Made by a program: the position numbers and the translations under genes. Below the pieces are notes generated by a model that searched no databases, was not told where the DNA came from, and worked only from the letters and a program-made list of their open reading frames with translations. From the NCBI GenBank assembly GCA_016177775.1, contig JACOUQ010000024.1, forward strand, positions 62,001-126,000: a stretch of DNA of 64,000 nt, written 5' to 3'. Shown piece by piece: positions 1 to 8,792 of the stretch (the first letter of the stretch is position 1; each line of letters begins with the position of its first letter). This DNA comes from Geobacter sp. GTDB taxonomy: Bacteria > Desulfobacterota > Desulfuromonadia > Geobacterales > Geobacteraceae.

Positions 1-362
1 CCATCGATCTTCACCGATTTGTTCTCTTTGACCTGCAAACCGTGCACCTTCGGGCTCGATGAGACATTGTCCAGAATCACCTCGGCAGCTTCCAGCGGGA
101 GCATCCCCTTGCGCAGCTTCTTCCTGGTGTTCTTGAGCTGGTCGCCCGCCTTGACGGTCTCCACCATGATGCTCTGCAAATCGAGACCGTCGCGGGTCAG
201 GATCAGAAAATCATCCTCATCCATGTTCCAGCGCATCCACCCATCCGGCAGCTCCAGGGAGATGTTCTGCTCGGTCGCGACATGCGGCCCGCCGGTCCTG
301 ACCCAGACAGCGCAACCGCTCAGCATCGCGGTAAATATCATCAGGATAATTAGCTTTTTCAT
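1..362 (-). CDS. Putative lipoprotein, 3' end cut by window edge
   Basis: The reading frame starts with ATG at 362 and runs off the left edge, giving about 120 residues. The N-terminus has two lysines, a hydrophobic stretch and a lipobox ending LSGC at Cys17, so an exported, lipid-anchored protein is expected. The rest is hydrophilic with no family I recognise. It begins 22 nt after the stop of the M48 protease gene, with a purine-rich GGGGGA before the ATG, so it is probably the third gene of the same lipoprotein operon. Function unknown; confidence is for the gene and its export. Confidence 0.7.
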   Translation of the reverse strand, partial: MKKLIILMIFTAMLSGCAVWVRTGGPHVATEQNISLELPDGWMRWNMDEDDFLILTRDGLDLQSIMVETVKAGDQLKNTRKKLRKGMLPLEAAEVILDNVSSSPKVHGLQVKENKSVKID

Positions 363-384
363 GGTTCCCCCGGAATGTCCCGCG

Positions 385-1542
385 CTATCGGCACTGGGAC
401 AGGTAATCTTCGATATAGGAGCGGTCCGGCGCGTTGCGTGCCTTGGCGAGATAGGCTTTGAACGCCTTGGCCGCCTGGGATTTCTTCCCTTCCTTGAAAT
501 AGAGGAGCCCCAGCCCCTTTTGCGAGTCGGGGTAGGCCGGGTCAACCGACACAGCCTTCTGGAACTGCTTCATGGCCTCGGCCATATCGCTCTCCTCCCC
601 CCTCTGGCGGGCGATCTCGCCGAGTAGATAGTAGCCGCGCCCGTCTTTGGGGCGAATTTCTAAATATTTCTCCGCTTCCCGTTGCGCCTGGGGAAAGCGC
701 CCAGCCCGAAAATCCATGAACGCGTTCTCGATGACGACGTCGGCCACTCTTTTGCGGAAGGTATCGGCATTGATCGCTCCACCGCCTCCTCCGGAGCTTT
801 TCAGGAATTCCTCGTAGTAGTCGATCCGGTCCGCCAGGCGCGGGTGGCTGCCGAAAAAGAACGGCTCCTTCCCTTCCTCCTCATCCAGCTCCTCCTTGAT
901 GTGCCTGAAGAGCTTGGGCGCCTCCCGCGGGTCGTATCCGGCCTTGACCACCAGCTTGATCCCCTCCATGTCGGCCTCGGTCTCAAGGTCGCGGGAATGG
1001 CCGGTGAGGGCCGCGGCGGTGCCGATCTCCCCCAGCACGTTGGTCAGCTCCCCCACGCCGGGGAGCCCACCCAGGAGCGAGCGGGTGGAGGCAAAGACCG
1101 CCGACTTGTTGAGCAGCCCCCGGAACTCCCGCACCTGGTGGCGATGGGTGGCGTGGGTCATCTCGTGGGCCAGGAGCGTGGCAAGCTGGGCCTCGTTGTC
1201 CATGCGGGCCAGTATGCCGGTGTGGACATAGATGTTGCCGTTGGGGAAGGTAAAAGCATTGCTGTAGGGGTTTTTCAGGATATGGATGTGGAACTGGATC
1301 GACTTGTAGACCTCGGATGGCTGGAGTTTGCGGGCAACGGCGTTCAGGTATGTTTCCAGCTCCTTGTCGTGATAGAGGATGCCGCTCTTTGCTATGGTCC
1401 GCTCTTCCTCTTCGGAGCGGTTCCAGAGGCGCTTCTCGTCCTCCTCGAAGGTGAAATTGGCGGTGGTGACCGGCGGGAGGGTGGTGGTGGCGCAGCCGCA
1501 AAGGGTTGCCAGCATGGCGATAACAAGAAGCAATCGCATCAT
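385..1542 (-). CDS. M48 family zinc metalloprotease lipoprotein with TPR repeats
   Basis: A 385-residue protein. A signal peptide ends in the lipobox LCGC (Cys17). The zinc site is HEMTH at residues 126-130, followed about 60 residues later by ETEAD, which supplies the third ligand in this family. The last ~100 residues read as two or three tetratricopeptide repeats. The layout (lipoprotein signal, M48 peptidase, C-terminal TPR) is that of BepA/YfgC-like proteases that act on outer-membrane proteins in the periplasm; that role is family inference. Its ATG overlaps the preceding gene's stop by 4 nt, so the two are translationally coupled. Confidence 0.9.
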   Translation of the reverse strand: MMRLLLVIAMLATLCGCATTTLPPVTTANFTFEEDEKRLWNRSEEEERTIAKSGILYHDKELETYLNAVARKLQPSEVYKSIQFHIHILKNPYSNAFTFPNGNIYVHTGILARMDNEAQLATLLAHEMTHATHRHQVREFRGLLNKSAVFASTRSLLGGLPGVGELTNVLGEIGTAAALTGHSRDLETEADMEGIKLVVKAGYDPREAPKLFRHIKEELDEEEGKEPFFFGSHPRLADRIDYYEEFLKSSGGGGGAINADTFRKRVADVVIENAFMDFRAGRFPQAQREAEKYLEIRPKDGRGYYLLGEIARQRGEESDMAEAMKQFQKAVSVDPAYPDSQKGLGLLYFKEGKKSQAAKAFKAYLAKARNAPDRSYIEDYLSQCR

Positions 1543-2270
1543 TTGCCCTCCGCCGGGAAATCTTCCAGGACGGCGTTGACGAACTTTTTGGTGCTGTCGA
1601 ATTCGCGCAGGTCATAGCCGCCGCTTTCGTAAAAAAGGGCGTACCAGAGGATATCCCCCTTCCGGTCAGCCAGGGCTACCTCCACTGAAGTGGTCCCTGC
1701 CCGCTCCGGCACGCCGAAGGGATTTATGGCCTGCACCACCCTCAGGGCCTTGCGCCCGGACGATGAGATCTCGTCCTCGGCATGGACCAGGAGGAGGCCG
1801 TCGGCCTTCTGTTTTTTGAGAAGCTTCTCCAGGGAGCCGACCGAGTAATCGAAATTCTTCCGCCGTTCAGGGAAAAAGTTGATGTTATTCCCCGCCAGGA
1901 ATTGGGCATGAGTATAGATGCTCTCCATGACCGCACGGTACAGGGACTTGATGTCGTCCGTCTCATCCTCCAGGTCCGCCCCCGCTTTCAGAACCTTCAC
2001 GTTGACATGCTTCGCTTGCAGGTTCTCTATGATGGCGCGCTCCACGTTGGATTGCCCCGTGACGCACCAGTCGTCGCGCTTCTCCTTGACGCCTCCGGCG
2101 GTAAGCTCGCTGATACAGGTATCCGGAGAGAGCATGACGATGTTCTTCAGCCGTTTCGCCCTGCCGTTCAGCTCATCCTGATTGTTCTGCAGGGCCGGCG
2201 CGCAGCCAGTCGCCACCATAAGCAGCAGCGCCAGGACCAGCCACCCTCCCCTTCTCGGCATTCCCTTCAT
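1539..2270 (-). CDS. Putative lipoprotein of unknown function
   Basis: The longest frame starts at 2390, but the ATG at 2270 is preferred: it gives a proper signal peptide with lipobox ATGC (Cys23) and has a GGGGGAG ribosome site just upstream, while the longer start would lie inside the leader RNA and its terminator. The mature protein (about 220 residues) carries three cysteines including the lipid-modified one and no domain I recognise. First gene of a three-gene lipoprotein operon with the M48 protease. Its expression is likely affected by the terminator hairpin that precedes it. Confidence 0.75.
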   Translation of the reverse strand: MKGMPRRGGWLVLALLLMVATGCAPALQNNQDELNGRAKRLKNIVMLSPDTCISELTAGGVKEKRDDWCVTGQSNVERAIIENLQAKHVNVKVLKAGADLEDETDDIKSLYRAVMESIYTHAQFLAGNNINFFPERRKNFDYSVGSLEKLLKKQKADGLLLVHAEDEISSSGRKALRVVQAINPFGVPERAGTTSVEVALADRKGDILWYALFYESGGYDLREFDSTKKFVNAVLEDFPAEGK

Positions 2271-2313
2271 GACTCCCCCTCGACTGTCATTACGATTACA
2301 TCTGCACGAAAAC

Positions 2314-2423
2314 AAAAAAACCGCCCCTTCAGCACCATTGCTGACATGAGCGGTTTTTAACCTACAAAGTGGCTTGGGGCCGGTGTGCATGGATTCCCCC
2401 AGGCGTAGTGCCCTTTAATTTAA
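2314..2423 (-). ncRNA. Candidate leader RNA or sRNA ending in an intrinsic terminator
   Basis: Downstream of a good promoter (2430-2458) lies about 110 nt without an ORF that ends in a strong hairpin: AAAACCGC pairs with GCGGTTTT, with an inner TCAGCA/TGCTGA stem, followed by a run of seven T on the minus strand (2314-2358). A second hairpin with GGGG/CCCC arms precedes it, and CUAC/GUAG segments could close it. The next gene starts about 45 nt after the terminator. It could be a terminated leader (attenuator or riboswitch) for the lipoprotein operon or a free small RNA. I match it to no known riboswitch class. Confidence 0.5.
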
Positions 2424-2429
2424 GGTTTT

Positions 2430-2458
2430 ACACTAACCCGAACGGGAAGAATCGTCAA
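2430..2458 (-). promoter_or_regulatory. Sigma-70-type promoter for leader RNA/lipoprotein operon
   Basis: On the minus strand TTGACG (2458-2453) and TAGTGT (2435-2430) are separated by exactly 17 bp. The start point would fall near 2423, just ahead of the structured leader. Confidence 0.5.
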
Positions 2459-2478
2459 GAGTAAATCATTGAACAGAC

Positions 2479-4836
2479 CTAACGGATCGTGACAATTGTC
2501 ACCCCATTCCCCCCCTCAAACTGTTCGCCGGGACGAAATGAGGCCACCAGCGGATGGCCGTCCACGTACTGGCGCACGGCGCGCATGAGCGCGCCGGTGC
2601 CGGTGCCGTGCACTATGCGCAGCTCGCCGATGGAGGCAAGGGAAGCGTCGTTGAGGAAGCGCTCCAGCTCGGCCAGGGCATCATCCACCCGCATCCCCAG
2701 AAGCTTCAGCTCGCTGGAGACCTCCCGCTCTTCCATTCCCCGGCGCCCCCGGCCTGCGGTAGGCGGCTGCGGCTTGCCCTTCCCCCTGGAGAGGTCGGAC
2801 AGCGGCACCTCTACTTCCATCCCCCTGGCCCGGACACGTAGCCGCCCCTGCTTTTCGCTAATCTTCACGATGGTGGCGTCGAAACCAAGGGACCGGACGA
2901 ATACCGTGTCCCCCTCGTGCAGCTCGGCAATATCGAGCGGCTTCTCGCCAGCGAACTCCCGTTCCTTTTTCTCCGCCTCTTTCTCCAGCTCCTCCAGCTG
3001 TTTGAGCGCCGCCTTCCCCTTTTCCTTCTCCCGTTTCGCCTCATCCAGGATGTCGCGGGTCTGGCGCCTCGCCTCGGCGATTATCTCCTTTGCATCCTGC
3101 CAGCTCTTCCCCATGGCCTCACGCCGCGCGGCCTCGGCCTCGGCGATGCGCATGGCCAGCTGCCGCTCCCGCTCCTCAATGCGTTGGCGCTTCTGCTCTT
3201 CCTCCAGCCGGAGGGTCTCGTACCTCAGGCGCTCGGACTTCAGCTCGGCCAGAAGCTCGTGGAACTCCGCCTCGCGCCTTCCCATCATGCTACGGGCGAA
3301 TTCGAGGATATGCTCAGGCAGGCCGTACCGCCGGGCGATCTCCAGGGCGTGAGACTGTCCCGGCTCTCCGCTCTTCAGCCGGTAGAGCGGCGTGTAGGAG
3401 GCCTGGTCGAACTCCATGGAGGCGTTCACCATGCCATTGGTGCGGTGGACATGGGTCACGATGTCGGTGAGGTGGGTGGTGGCAAAGACCAGAGCCCCCC
3501 GCTTCAAGAGCTCCTGGAGGACCCCGCAGGCAATGGCTGCCCCCTGGGCCGGGTCGGTGCCGGTACCAAGTTCGTCGACCAGCACCACCGCCCGGCTGCC
3601 GGCCGCTCCGAGGATTCCGGCGATGTTGGCGATGTGGGCCGAGAAGGTTGAAAGGCTCTGCTCGATGGACTGCTCGTCGCCGATATCCACCAGAAGGCTT
3701 TCCGCCAGGGGGAATTCCGACGAGGCGTCGGCCGGCACCGGAATCCCGGCAAGGGCCATGAGGAGAAGAAGGCCGACAGTCTTGATGGCGATGGTCTTGC
3801 CGCCGGTGTTGGGGCCGGTGATGACCATGACGCGGTCGCCGTCCGCGCCGAGCTCCAGATCTAGCGGCACCACAGGGCGCACCGCCCCCTCCCGCTGCAT
3901 CAGCATCAGGATCGGATGGCGCGCCCCCCGCAGGCGGATGGCGCCGCTATCCCCCAACTGGGGTACCGAGGCGTTGAGGAGATCGGCGAAGGAGGCGATG
4001 CTGTTCAACAGATCGAGCTGCACCAGGACACGGAACTCCTCAGCCAGGGCATCCGAATCCTCCCGGATCTCGGCGCAGATCGCCCGGATGATCCGGATCA
4101 TCTCCGCCTTCTCGTCGGCAATCAGGTTCTCCAGTTCGTTCGCCAGGGGGATGATCTCCAGCGGCTCCATGAAGGCGGTCTCGCCGGAGTTGGAGACGTC
4201 ATGCACCACCCCCTGGACCATCCCCTTGGAGTCCATCCGGACCGGGATCACCCACCGCCCGGCCCGCTGGGTGATGAAGTCGTCCTGGAGAAAGATCGCC
4301 ACCTGCTTTTCCCGGACGACCTCCTCCAGCCGCCTCCGGATGCGGGCGACAAGCCCCCGCTTGCGCCCCCGCAGGTCAGCCAGTAGATAGGAAGCGCTGT
4401 CCAGGATGTTCCCCTCGCTGTCGATGGTCCGTTCCAGCCGGGCAAGTAGCGATGGAAAGCCGGTAAGCCCGCCTGCCAGCTCTCCGAGAAGCGGGATGTC
4501 GGCGCGGTAAGCCATCTGCTTGACCAGGGCATCGATGATCTGCAACACCGGCACCAGCGGCACCAGCTCGTCCGGATTAACCACCGCCCCTTCGGGCCGG
4601 ACCTCCTCCAGGATCGGGCGGATGTCGTGGAAACGGGAAAGCCTGAGAGGGACATCGAGGCGGGATACTGCGCGCACCTCCTCCACCATGCCGAAGCGGC
4701 GCTCGATCTCGGCCCGCCCCGTCAGCGGCGCGAGCCTTTCTATCTCCTCCCGCGTCACGTCGCTGTGGGCAAAGGTGGCGATGGTAGCGAGGATACGGTT
4801 GAATTCCAGATTTCGGAGGGTTTCTGTTTTGAACAT
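2479..4836 (-). CDS. mutS2: Endonuclease MutS2
   Basis: A 785-residue protein of normal MutS2 length. The MutS core carries Walker A GPNTGGKT at residues 341-348 and the ABC-type Walker B/D-loop region (LVDELGTGTDP) further on, followed by a long charged coiled coil of about 120 residues and a C-terminal Smr nuclease domain with the HGTGTG motif. MutS2 lacks the mismatch-recognition domain of MutS; in other bacteria it binds branched DNA or acts on collided ribosomes. Start ATG at 4836 follows repeats of the A family. It is separated from the next minus-strand gene by a promoter, so it is probably transcribed alone. Confidence 0.96.
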   Translation of the reverse strand: MFKTETLRNLEFNRILATIATFAHSDVTREEIERLAPLTGRAEIERRFGMVEEVRAVSRLDVPLRLSRFHDIRPILEEVRPEGAVVNPDELVPLVPVLQIIDALVKQMAYRADIPLLGELAGGLTGFPSLLARLERTIDSEGNILDSASYLLADLRGRKRGLVARIRRRLEEVVREKQVAIFLQDDFITQRAGRWVIPVRMDSKGMVQGVVHDVSNSGETAFMEPLEIIPLANELENLIADEKAEMIRIIRAICAEIREDSDALAEEFRVLVQLDLLNSIASFADLLNASVPQLGDSGAIRLRGARHPILMLMQREGAVRPVVPLDLELGADGDRVMVITGPNTGGKTIAIKTVGLLLLMALAGIPVPADASSEFPLAESLLVDIGDEQSIEQSLSTFSAHIANIAGILGAAGSRAVVLVDELGTGTDPAQGAAIACGVLQELLKRGALVFATTHLTDIVTHVHRTNGMVNASMEFDQASYTPLYRLKSGEPGQSHALEIARRYGLPEHILEFARSMMGRREAEFHELLAELKSERLRYETLRLEEEQKRQRIEERERQLAMRIAEAEAARREAMGKSWQDAKEIIAEARRQTRDILDEAKREKEKGKAALKQLEELEKEAEKKEREFAGEKPLDIAELHEGDTVFVRSLGFDATIVKISEKQGRLRVRARGMEVEVPLSDLSRGKGKPQPPTAGRGRRGMEEREVSSELKLLGMRVDDALAELERFLNDASLASIGELRIVHGTGTGALMRAVRQYVDGHPLVASFRPGEQFEGGNGVTIVTIR

Positions 4837-4877
4837 TTTTCGAACCTTATGGTAAAACTGAAAACGTTTAGAATATA

Positions 4878-5016
4878 TAACGCAAAGACGCAGAGACGCA
4901 AAGTCGCAAGGGAAAATCTAACATGAAACCAAATCTGAGGATGCTGCCAAATCCTGAACAGCTTTTATGTTCATGATTTACTTTGCGTCTCTGCGTCTCT
5001 GCGTCTTTGCGTTAAA
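4878..5016. repeat. Interspersed inverted repeat, family A copy 1
   Basis: The left arm (4878-4910) is built from repeated ACGCAAAG/ACGCAGAG units, and the right arm (4981-5016) is its inverted counterpart, ending TTTGCGTTAA. The interior between the arms is about 70 bp. Three further copies lie at 7361, 12150 and 13931. Confidence 0.85.
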
Positions 5017-5031
5017 TTGTTTATGTGCATT

Positions 5032-5400
5032 CTATTCAGAGTATTTCTGAGTCGAGCGTTTCTTCCTCTTCGACTTCTGCTTCCTCAACTTCTCCATCTT
5101 CCGCTCCTGCGCTGTCGGCTCCCCCTTCAGGGCCGCGATCCTTTCCAGCAGCTCCCGCCGGGCCAGGAAGCGGTTCAGGGACTGGCTCCGCTCCTGCATG
5201 CACTTCACCTCGATGCCCGTGGGGATATGCCGCAACTGGACGCAGGTGGAGGTCTTGTTCACGTGCTGCCCGCCAGCGCCGGAGGAGCGGACGAACTTCT
5301 CCTCGATCTCCTCCTCCGTTACCCCCAGTTCCGCCATGCGCTGCCGGAGCCAGCGGTTCTTCTCCTCGCTCACCGCAAAGGGGCGCACGGCCACGCTCAA
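5032..5400 (-). CDS. Peptide chain release factor-like protein (RF-1 domain, ArfB type)
   Basis: A 122-residue protein with the GGQ tripeptide of peptidyl-tRNA hydrolysing release factors (residues 43-45, in [12 protein letters not shown]). It lacks the codon-recognition domains of RF1/RF2 and ends in a lysine/arginine-rich tail, as in ArfB (YaeJ), which enters the empty mRNA channel of stalled ribosomes. The rescue role is family inference. The start overlaps the stop of the TPR gene by 4 nt (ATGA), making it the third gene of a transporter-TPR-RF operon. The stop lies just beside repeat A1. Confidence 0.85.
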   Translation of the reverse strand: MSVAVRPFAVSEEKNRWLRQRMAELGVTEEEIEEKFVRSSGAGGQHVNKTSTCVQLRHIPTGIEVKCMQERSQSLNRFLARRELLERIAALKGEPTAQERKMEKLRKQKSKRKKRSTQKYSE

Positions 5401-5816
5401 TTGCCCCCTTCAGCCGGCTTCTTCAGGAACTCGCAGCCGCTCTGGTCTCCCAGGTCGCATGCCTTGCGAAAATCAGAGTTGGCCTTCGCCTCATCCTTCA
5501 TGTCCAGGTAGACAAGCCCCCGGCTCACATAGACGGAAGAAACATCCGGCTTGAGCTCGATGGCGCGGGTGAAGTCGGCAACTGCCAGGTCACGCTTGCC
5601 GAGCTTCAGGTAGACAAACGCCCTGTCCACCAGCATCGGCGCGGGATCACGGGCATGCTCGATAGCGTGTTCGAGACATTTCAATGCCTCGTCCATCTTC
5701 CCCTCTTTGGTGTATCGCTCCGCCAGACACTTGTAGATGTCGGAGATGTCGCCGTTCATGCCGGTCAACACCGGCAGCGATGCGAGCAATACCGTAATGA
5801 GGATAATCCGTTTCAT
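5397..5816 (-). CDS. Exported tetratricopeptide repeat protein
   Basis: The ATG at 5816 is chosen over the upstream in-frame start at 6041 because it gives a signal peptide ([11 protein letters not shown]...) and overlaps the stop of the EamA gene by 4 nt. The 139-residue product has about three TPR units (for example a repeat ending RAIELKPD) after the signal sequence and two cysteines near its C-terminus. Probably a periplasmic scaffold; the partner is unknown. Confidence 0.8.
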   Translation of the reverse strand: MKRIILITVLLASLPVLTGMNGDISDIYKCLAERYTKEGKMDEALKCLEHAIEHARDPAPMLVDRAFVYLKLGKRDLAVADFTRAIELKPDVSSVYVSRGLVYLDMKDEAKANSDFRKACDLGDQSGCEFLKKPAEGGN

Positions 5817-6724
5817 GGCGCCTCCATATAAGTGCTTGTACGTTCCCGCAAAAGTTTCACCAGGAGCGGCCCGGCAACGGCGCAGAGGATCAGCAGGCAT
5901 CCGAACAGCTCCCGGTGCGTGAGTCGCTCCCCAAGGAGCAGCATCCCCCCCAGCATGCTCCAGACCGGGTCGAGGGTGTAGATCAGCCCAGCCCTCGTGG
6001 GAGTCACATAGCGCTGGTAGGTGTTCTGCAGGGTAAAGCATATGATGGTCGGGAATACTGCGCAGTATACCAGCGCGCCCATCCCGGTCAAGCCGACGGA
6101 CATCGCCGGCCAGGGGAGAACCAGCGCCAGGACCAGGCCGGTTGCGGCAACCGTCGCGAACTGCACGAGCGATACGAGCCAGACGTCGTCATCCTTGAGC
6201 ACCCGCGAAACAACGAGTATGTGGAGCGAGATGAACAGGGCGCAGAGGGTGGAGAGGACGTCACCCCGGTTGAAACCTTCGGCACTGCCGCTGGCCAGCT
6301 CCCAGAGCCCCACCACCGCCAGGGATATCCAGAAGAGCATGAAGGGGGAAAGCCGCTCCCGCCAGAGCACGAAGGAGATGAGGGGGATGAACAGAACGAA
6401 GAGGTTGTTGAGGAACCCCGCCCTGGAGGCCGATGTCCCGGCAAGGCCCAGCACGAAGACCAGGTTGGTCGCCGCCAGGACGATCCCCACAAGCGCTCCC
6501 CGCTTGATGATGGTGCGGTTGAGGGCGGGGAGGCGCCTGGCGCAAATGAGCGCCATCAGGAAAGTCGCCAGCGAAAAGCGGAGGAAGAAGAAGTGGACCG
6601 GCGGGATCTCCCGGAAGCCGATCTTGTTGAAGACGAAGCTCCCCCCCCAGAAAAGGGTAGTGAGGACCAGTACGAACGTGACACGTGAGGTTGATACGGT
6701 TGCCGTCGATTGTTGCATGTTCAT
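5813..6724 (-). CDS. EamA/DMT-family membrane transporter
   Basis: A 303-residue, strongly hydrophobic protein with about ten membrane segments arranged as two EamA halves; the first half has the usual TLFWGGSF and RF-rich start. DMT permeases export or import small metabolites, but the substrate cannot be read from sequence. First gene of the operon with the TPR and release-factor-like genes (4-nt overlap at its stop). Confidence 0.88.
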   Translation of the reverse strand: MNMQQSTATVSTSRVTFVLVLTTLFWGGSFVFNKIGFREIPPVHFFFLRFSLATFLMALICARRLPALNRTIIKRGALVGIVLAATNLVFVLGLAGTSASRAGFLNNLFVLFIPLISFVLWRERLSPFMLFWISLAVVGLWELASGSAEGFNRGDVLSTLCALFISLHILVVSRVLKDDDVWLVSLVQFATVAATGLVLALVLPWPAMSVGLTGMGALVYCAVFPTIICFTLQNTYQRYVTPTRAGLIYTLDPVWSMLGGMLLLGERLTHRELFGCLLILCAVAGPLLVKLLRERTSTYMEAP

Positions 6725-6755
6725 GGGGATATTAAAGACCTTCGGCCGGGGGAAG

Positions 6756-7349
6756 TCAATTGTTTACACCTTCCATTTCCTTCCGTGCCTCGGCCAGCGC
6801 GGCGATCACCCTTCCCTTGCCGCTCCCGCCGAGGGAGCCGGCGGCATCGGCGGCGCAGACCTGCAAGAGGAGCAGGAACAGCGGGTGCTCCATGAAGCGG
6901 CGCTGCTTGCCGGTCAGCTTCTGTCCCGGTACGTAGTGCCAGGAAAAGTGGAATAGGTGGTGCTTCACAAGCCAGGCAACATCGTGCGAAAATTCGGGAA
7001 GCCCGAGTCGCGTCATGATCGCAGGCACAAGCTCCGCTCCTGCCTCGGCATGGCCGAAGGCGCGCCAGCGACCATGGATGAAATGAGTGGTCAGCGCCTT
7101 GCCGATGTCGTGCAGGAGTGCTCCCCAGAAGACACGTGGGTCGGCGTCTTCGGCAACGGCCCGCATCGCCAGCAGGGTGTGGATGCAGGCGTCCCCCTCG
7201 GCGTGGAATTCCTCCGGCTGGGGGACATCACGCAGGGCTGCCACCTCGGGGAGCCGCTCGTCGAAGCTACCGTCGGCCAACCATCCTTCTATCAATTGTC
7301 TGCACTGTGCTGCATTCTGCATGGTTGGGCTCATGGGCTGTGTCTTCAA
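6756..7349 (-). CDS. HD-domain phosphohydrolase-like protein
   Basis: A 197-residue protein with the metal-binding pattern of HD phosphohydrolases: an early His (DACIHT), the doublet in ALLHDIGKA, a further His-rich segment (FGHAEAGAE) and KHH before the C-terminus. It resembles the HD module of CCA-adding enzymes and related nucleotidases, but there is no nucleotidyltransferase domain. Substrate unknown. It stands alone, 31 nt from the EamA gene start, and may be the first gene of that transcript. Confidence 0.8.
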   Translation of the reverse strand: MKTQPMSPTMQNAAQCRQLIEGWLADGSFDERLPEVAALRDVPQPEEFHAEGDACIHTLLAMRAVAEDADPRVFWGALLHDIGKALTTHFIHGRWRAFGHAEAGAELVPAIMTRLGLPEFSHDVAWLVKHHLFHFSWHYVPGQKLTGKQRRFMEHPLFLLLLQVCAADAAGSLGGSGKGRVIAALAEARKEMEGVNN

Positions 7350-7360
7350 ATTCCAAGAAA

Positions 7361-7467
7361 AAGAATTTAACGCAAAGACGCGAAGACGCCAGGACGCAAA
7401 GAAAGGCCTGATTAAAAGACGAAATTCTCTGTGCCTTTGCGTCTCTGCGTCTTTGCGTTAAAGAATT
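7361..7467. repeat. Interspersed inverted repeat, family A copy 2
   Basis: Arms AAGAATTTAACGCAAAGACG and the inverse GCGTCTTTGCGTTAAAGAATT-like end, about 107 bp in total, in the gap between divergent genes. Confidence 0.85.
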
Positions 7468-7554
7468 TGTTGTGCCTTAGAAAATCCATGGTATTGCTCT
7501 CCGGCGCAGTAAGTTTAAACTTGAAACATCACCCGATACAAAAAGGATTCAAAA

Positions 7555-8682
7555 ATGTCCGGAAAATGCATTTTCACATCCTGCCTCATCCTGCCCTGGG
7601 CGCTGGCGCTCTCGTTGATCCACCCCGGCAACCTCCTTGCCGAACCAAGGCTTGACGACATCCGCCTCCCACCAGGCTTCAGCATCAGCATCTACAGCGA
7701 CAAAGTCCCCGGCGCCCGCTCCCTGGCATTGGGAAAAAACGGCACCGTCTTCGTCGGCACGCGCGAGGGGAAGGTCTACGCCCTTGTGGACACTAACCGC
7801 GACGGCCGCGCCGACCGGGTCTTCACCATCGCCTCCGGCCTGAACCAGCCGAACGGCGTGGCATTTCGCAACGGCTCCCTCTACGTGGCGGAGATCAGCC
7901 GCGTGATCCGCTTCGACAACATCGAACAACGCTTGGGCAATCCACCAAAGCCGGTGGTGGTGAACGACTCCTTCCCCACCAAGTCCCTCCACGGCTGGAA
8001 ATTCATCCGCTTCGGCCCCGACGGCAAGATTTACGTACCTGTCGGGGCACCTTGCAATGTCTGCGACAAGTGGGACCGCCGCTTTGCCAGCATAATGCGG
8101 ATGGACCCGGACGGCAAGAACCTGGAGATATTCGCCAGGGGAATCAGAAACACGGTCGGCTTCGACTGGAACCCACTCACCCGCGAGCTCTGGTTTACGG
8201 ACAACGGCCGGGACTGGATGGGTGAAGACATGCCGCCTGACGAGCTGAACCGGGCGACGCGTCCCGGACTTCACTTCGGCTTTCCGTACTGGCACGGAAA
8301 GGACATCCCGGACCCGCAATTCGGCAAGAAGATGATACGGGGGGCATTCGTCCCGCCGGAGAGGGAGCTCGGCCCCCACGTGGCCTCACTCGGCATGCGC
8401 TTTTATACAGGAAACATGTTTCCCGCCGAATACCGGACCCAGATTTTCATCGCCGAGCACGGCTCATGGAACCGGAGCGACCCAGTCGGCTACCGCATCA
8501 CCCTCGTCCGCCTGAAGGGAAACCGGGCCGTCTCCTACGAGGTCTTTGCCGATGGGTGGATGCGGGACGGCAACGCCTGGGGCAGACCGGTGGACCTTCA
8601 GGTCATGCCCGACGGAAGTCTCCTGGTCTCTGACGACAGGGCCGGGGCGGTGTATCGGATTACATACCGGCGGGGGAAGTAG
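7555..8682 (+). CDS. Periplasmic PQQ-type sugar (sorbosone) dehydrogenase-like beta-propeller
   Basis: A 375-residue protein with an N-terminal signal peptide (cleaved around residue 28) and repeated propeller blades. Family landmarks visible are GLNQPNGVAF, LHGWKFIRFGPDGKIYV, RNTVGFDWNP and WFTDNGRDWMGED, plus FIAEHGSWNRS near the end, all typical of L-sorbosone/glucose dehydrogenase-like proteins. These oxidise sugars in the periplasm using PQQ or have lost catalysis; no pqq genes are in the window. Monocistronic between two repeat elements. Confidence 0.88.
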   Translation: MSGKCIFTSCLILPWALALSLIHPGNLLAEPRLDDIRLPPGFSISIYSDKVPGARSLALGKNGTVFVGTREGKVYALVDTNRDGRADRVFTIASGLNQPNGVAFRNGSLYVAEISRVIRFDNIEQRLGNPPKPVVVNDSFPTKSLHGWKFIRFGPDGKIYVPVGAPCNVCDKWDRRFASIMRMDPDGKNLEIFARGIRNTVGFDWNPLTRELWFTDNGRDWMGEDMPPDELNRATRPGLHFGFPYWHGKDIPDPQFGKKMIRGAFVPPERELGPHVASLGMRFYTGNMFPAEYRTQIFIAEHGSWNRSDPVGYRITLVRLKGNRAVSYEVFADGWMRDGNAWGRPVDLQVMPDGSLLVSDDRAGAVYRITYRRGK

Positions 8683-8685
8683 CAG

Positions 8686-8792
8686 TTACCCTCTTTGAGA
8701 AAGGGGACCCAAACGGCGGGCCTAAAGGGCCAGGGGGGTTGTAGTGTAAAGAAAAGGCAAATCCCCCTTTCTTAAAGGGTGGCTTTCAAATT
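8686..8792. repeat. Palindromic repeat, family C copy 1
   Basis: An imperfect inverted repeat with arms of the type ACCCTCTTTGAGAAAGGGG and CCCCCTTTCTTAAAGGGTGG. The right arm contains the stop codon and last codons of the ABC ATPase gene that ends at 8772. Confidence 0.65.

Noticed and set aside
682-1617. Long plus-strand ORF over the M48 protease gene
   Set aside because: It is an antisense shadow; the opposite strand has signal peptide, HEXXH and TPR motifs.
2314-2423. SRP RNA, 6S RNA or fluoride riboswitch for the leader RNA
   Set aside because: No GGAAG-loop of SRP RNA, no 6S-like closing stem and no fluoride core could be found.
4878-5016. CRISPR array suspected from ACGCAAAG repeated units
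   Set aside because: The units are only 8-9 bp, run in tandem and appear inverted on the other side; no regular spacers or cas genes.
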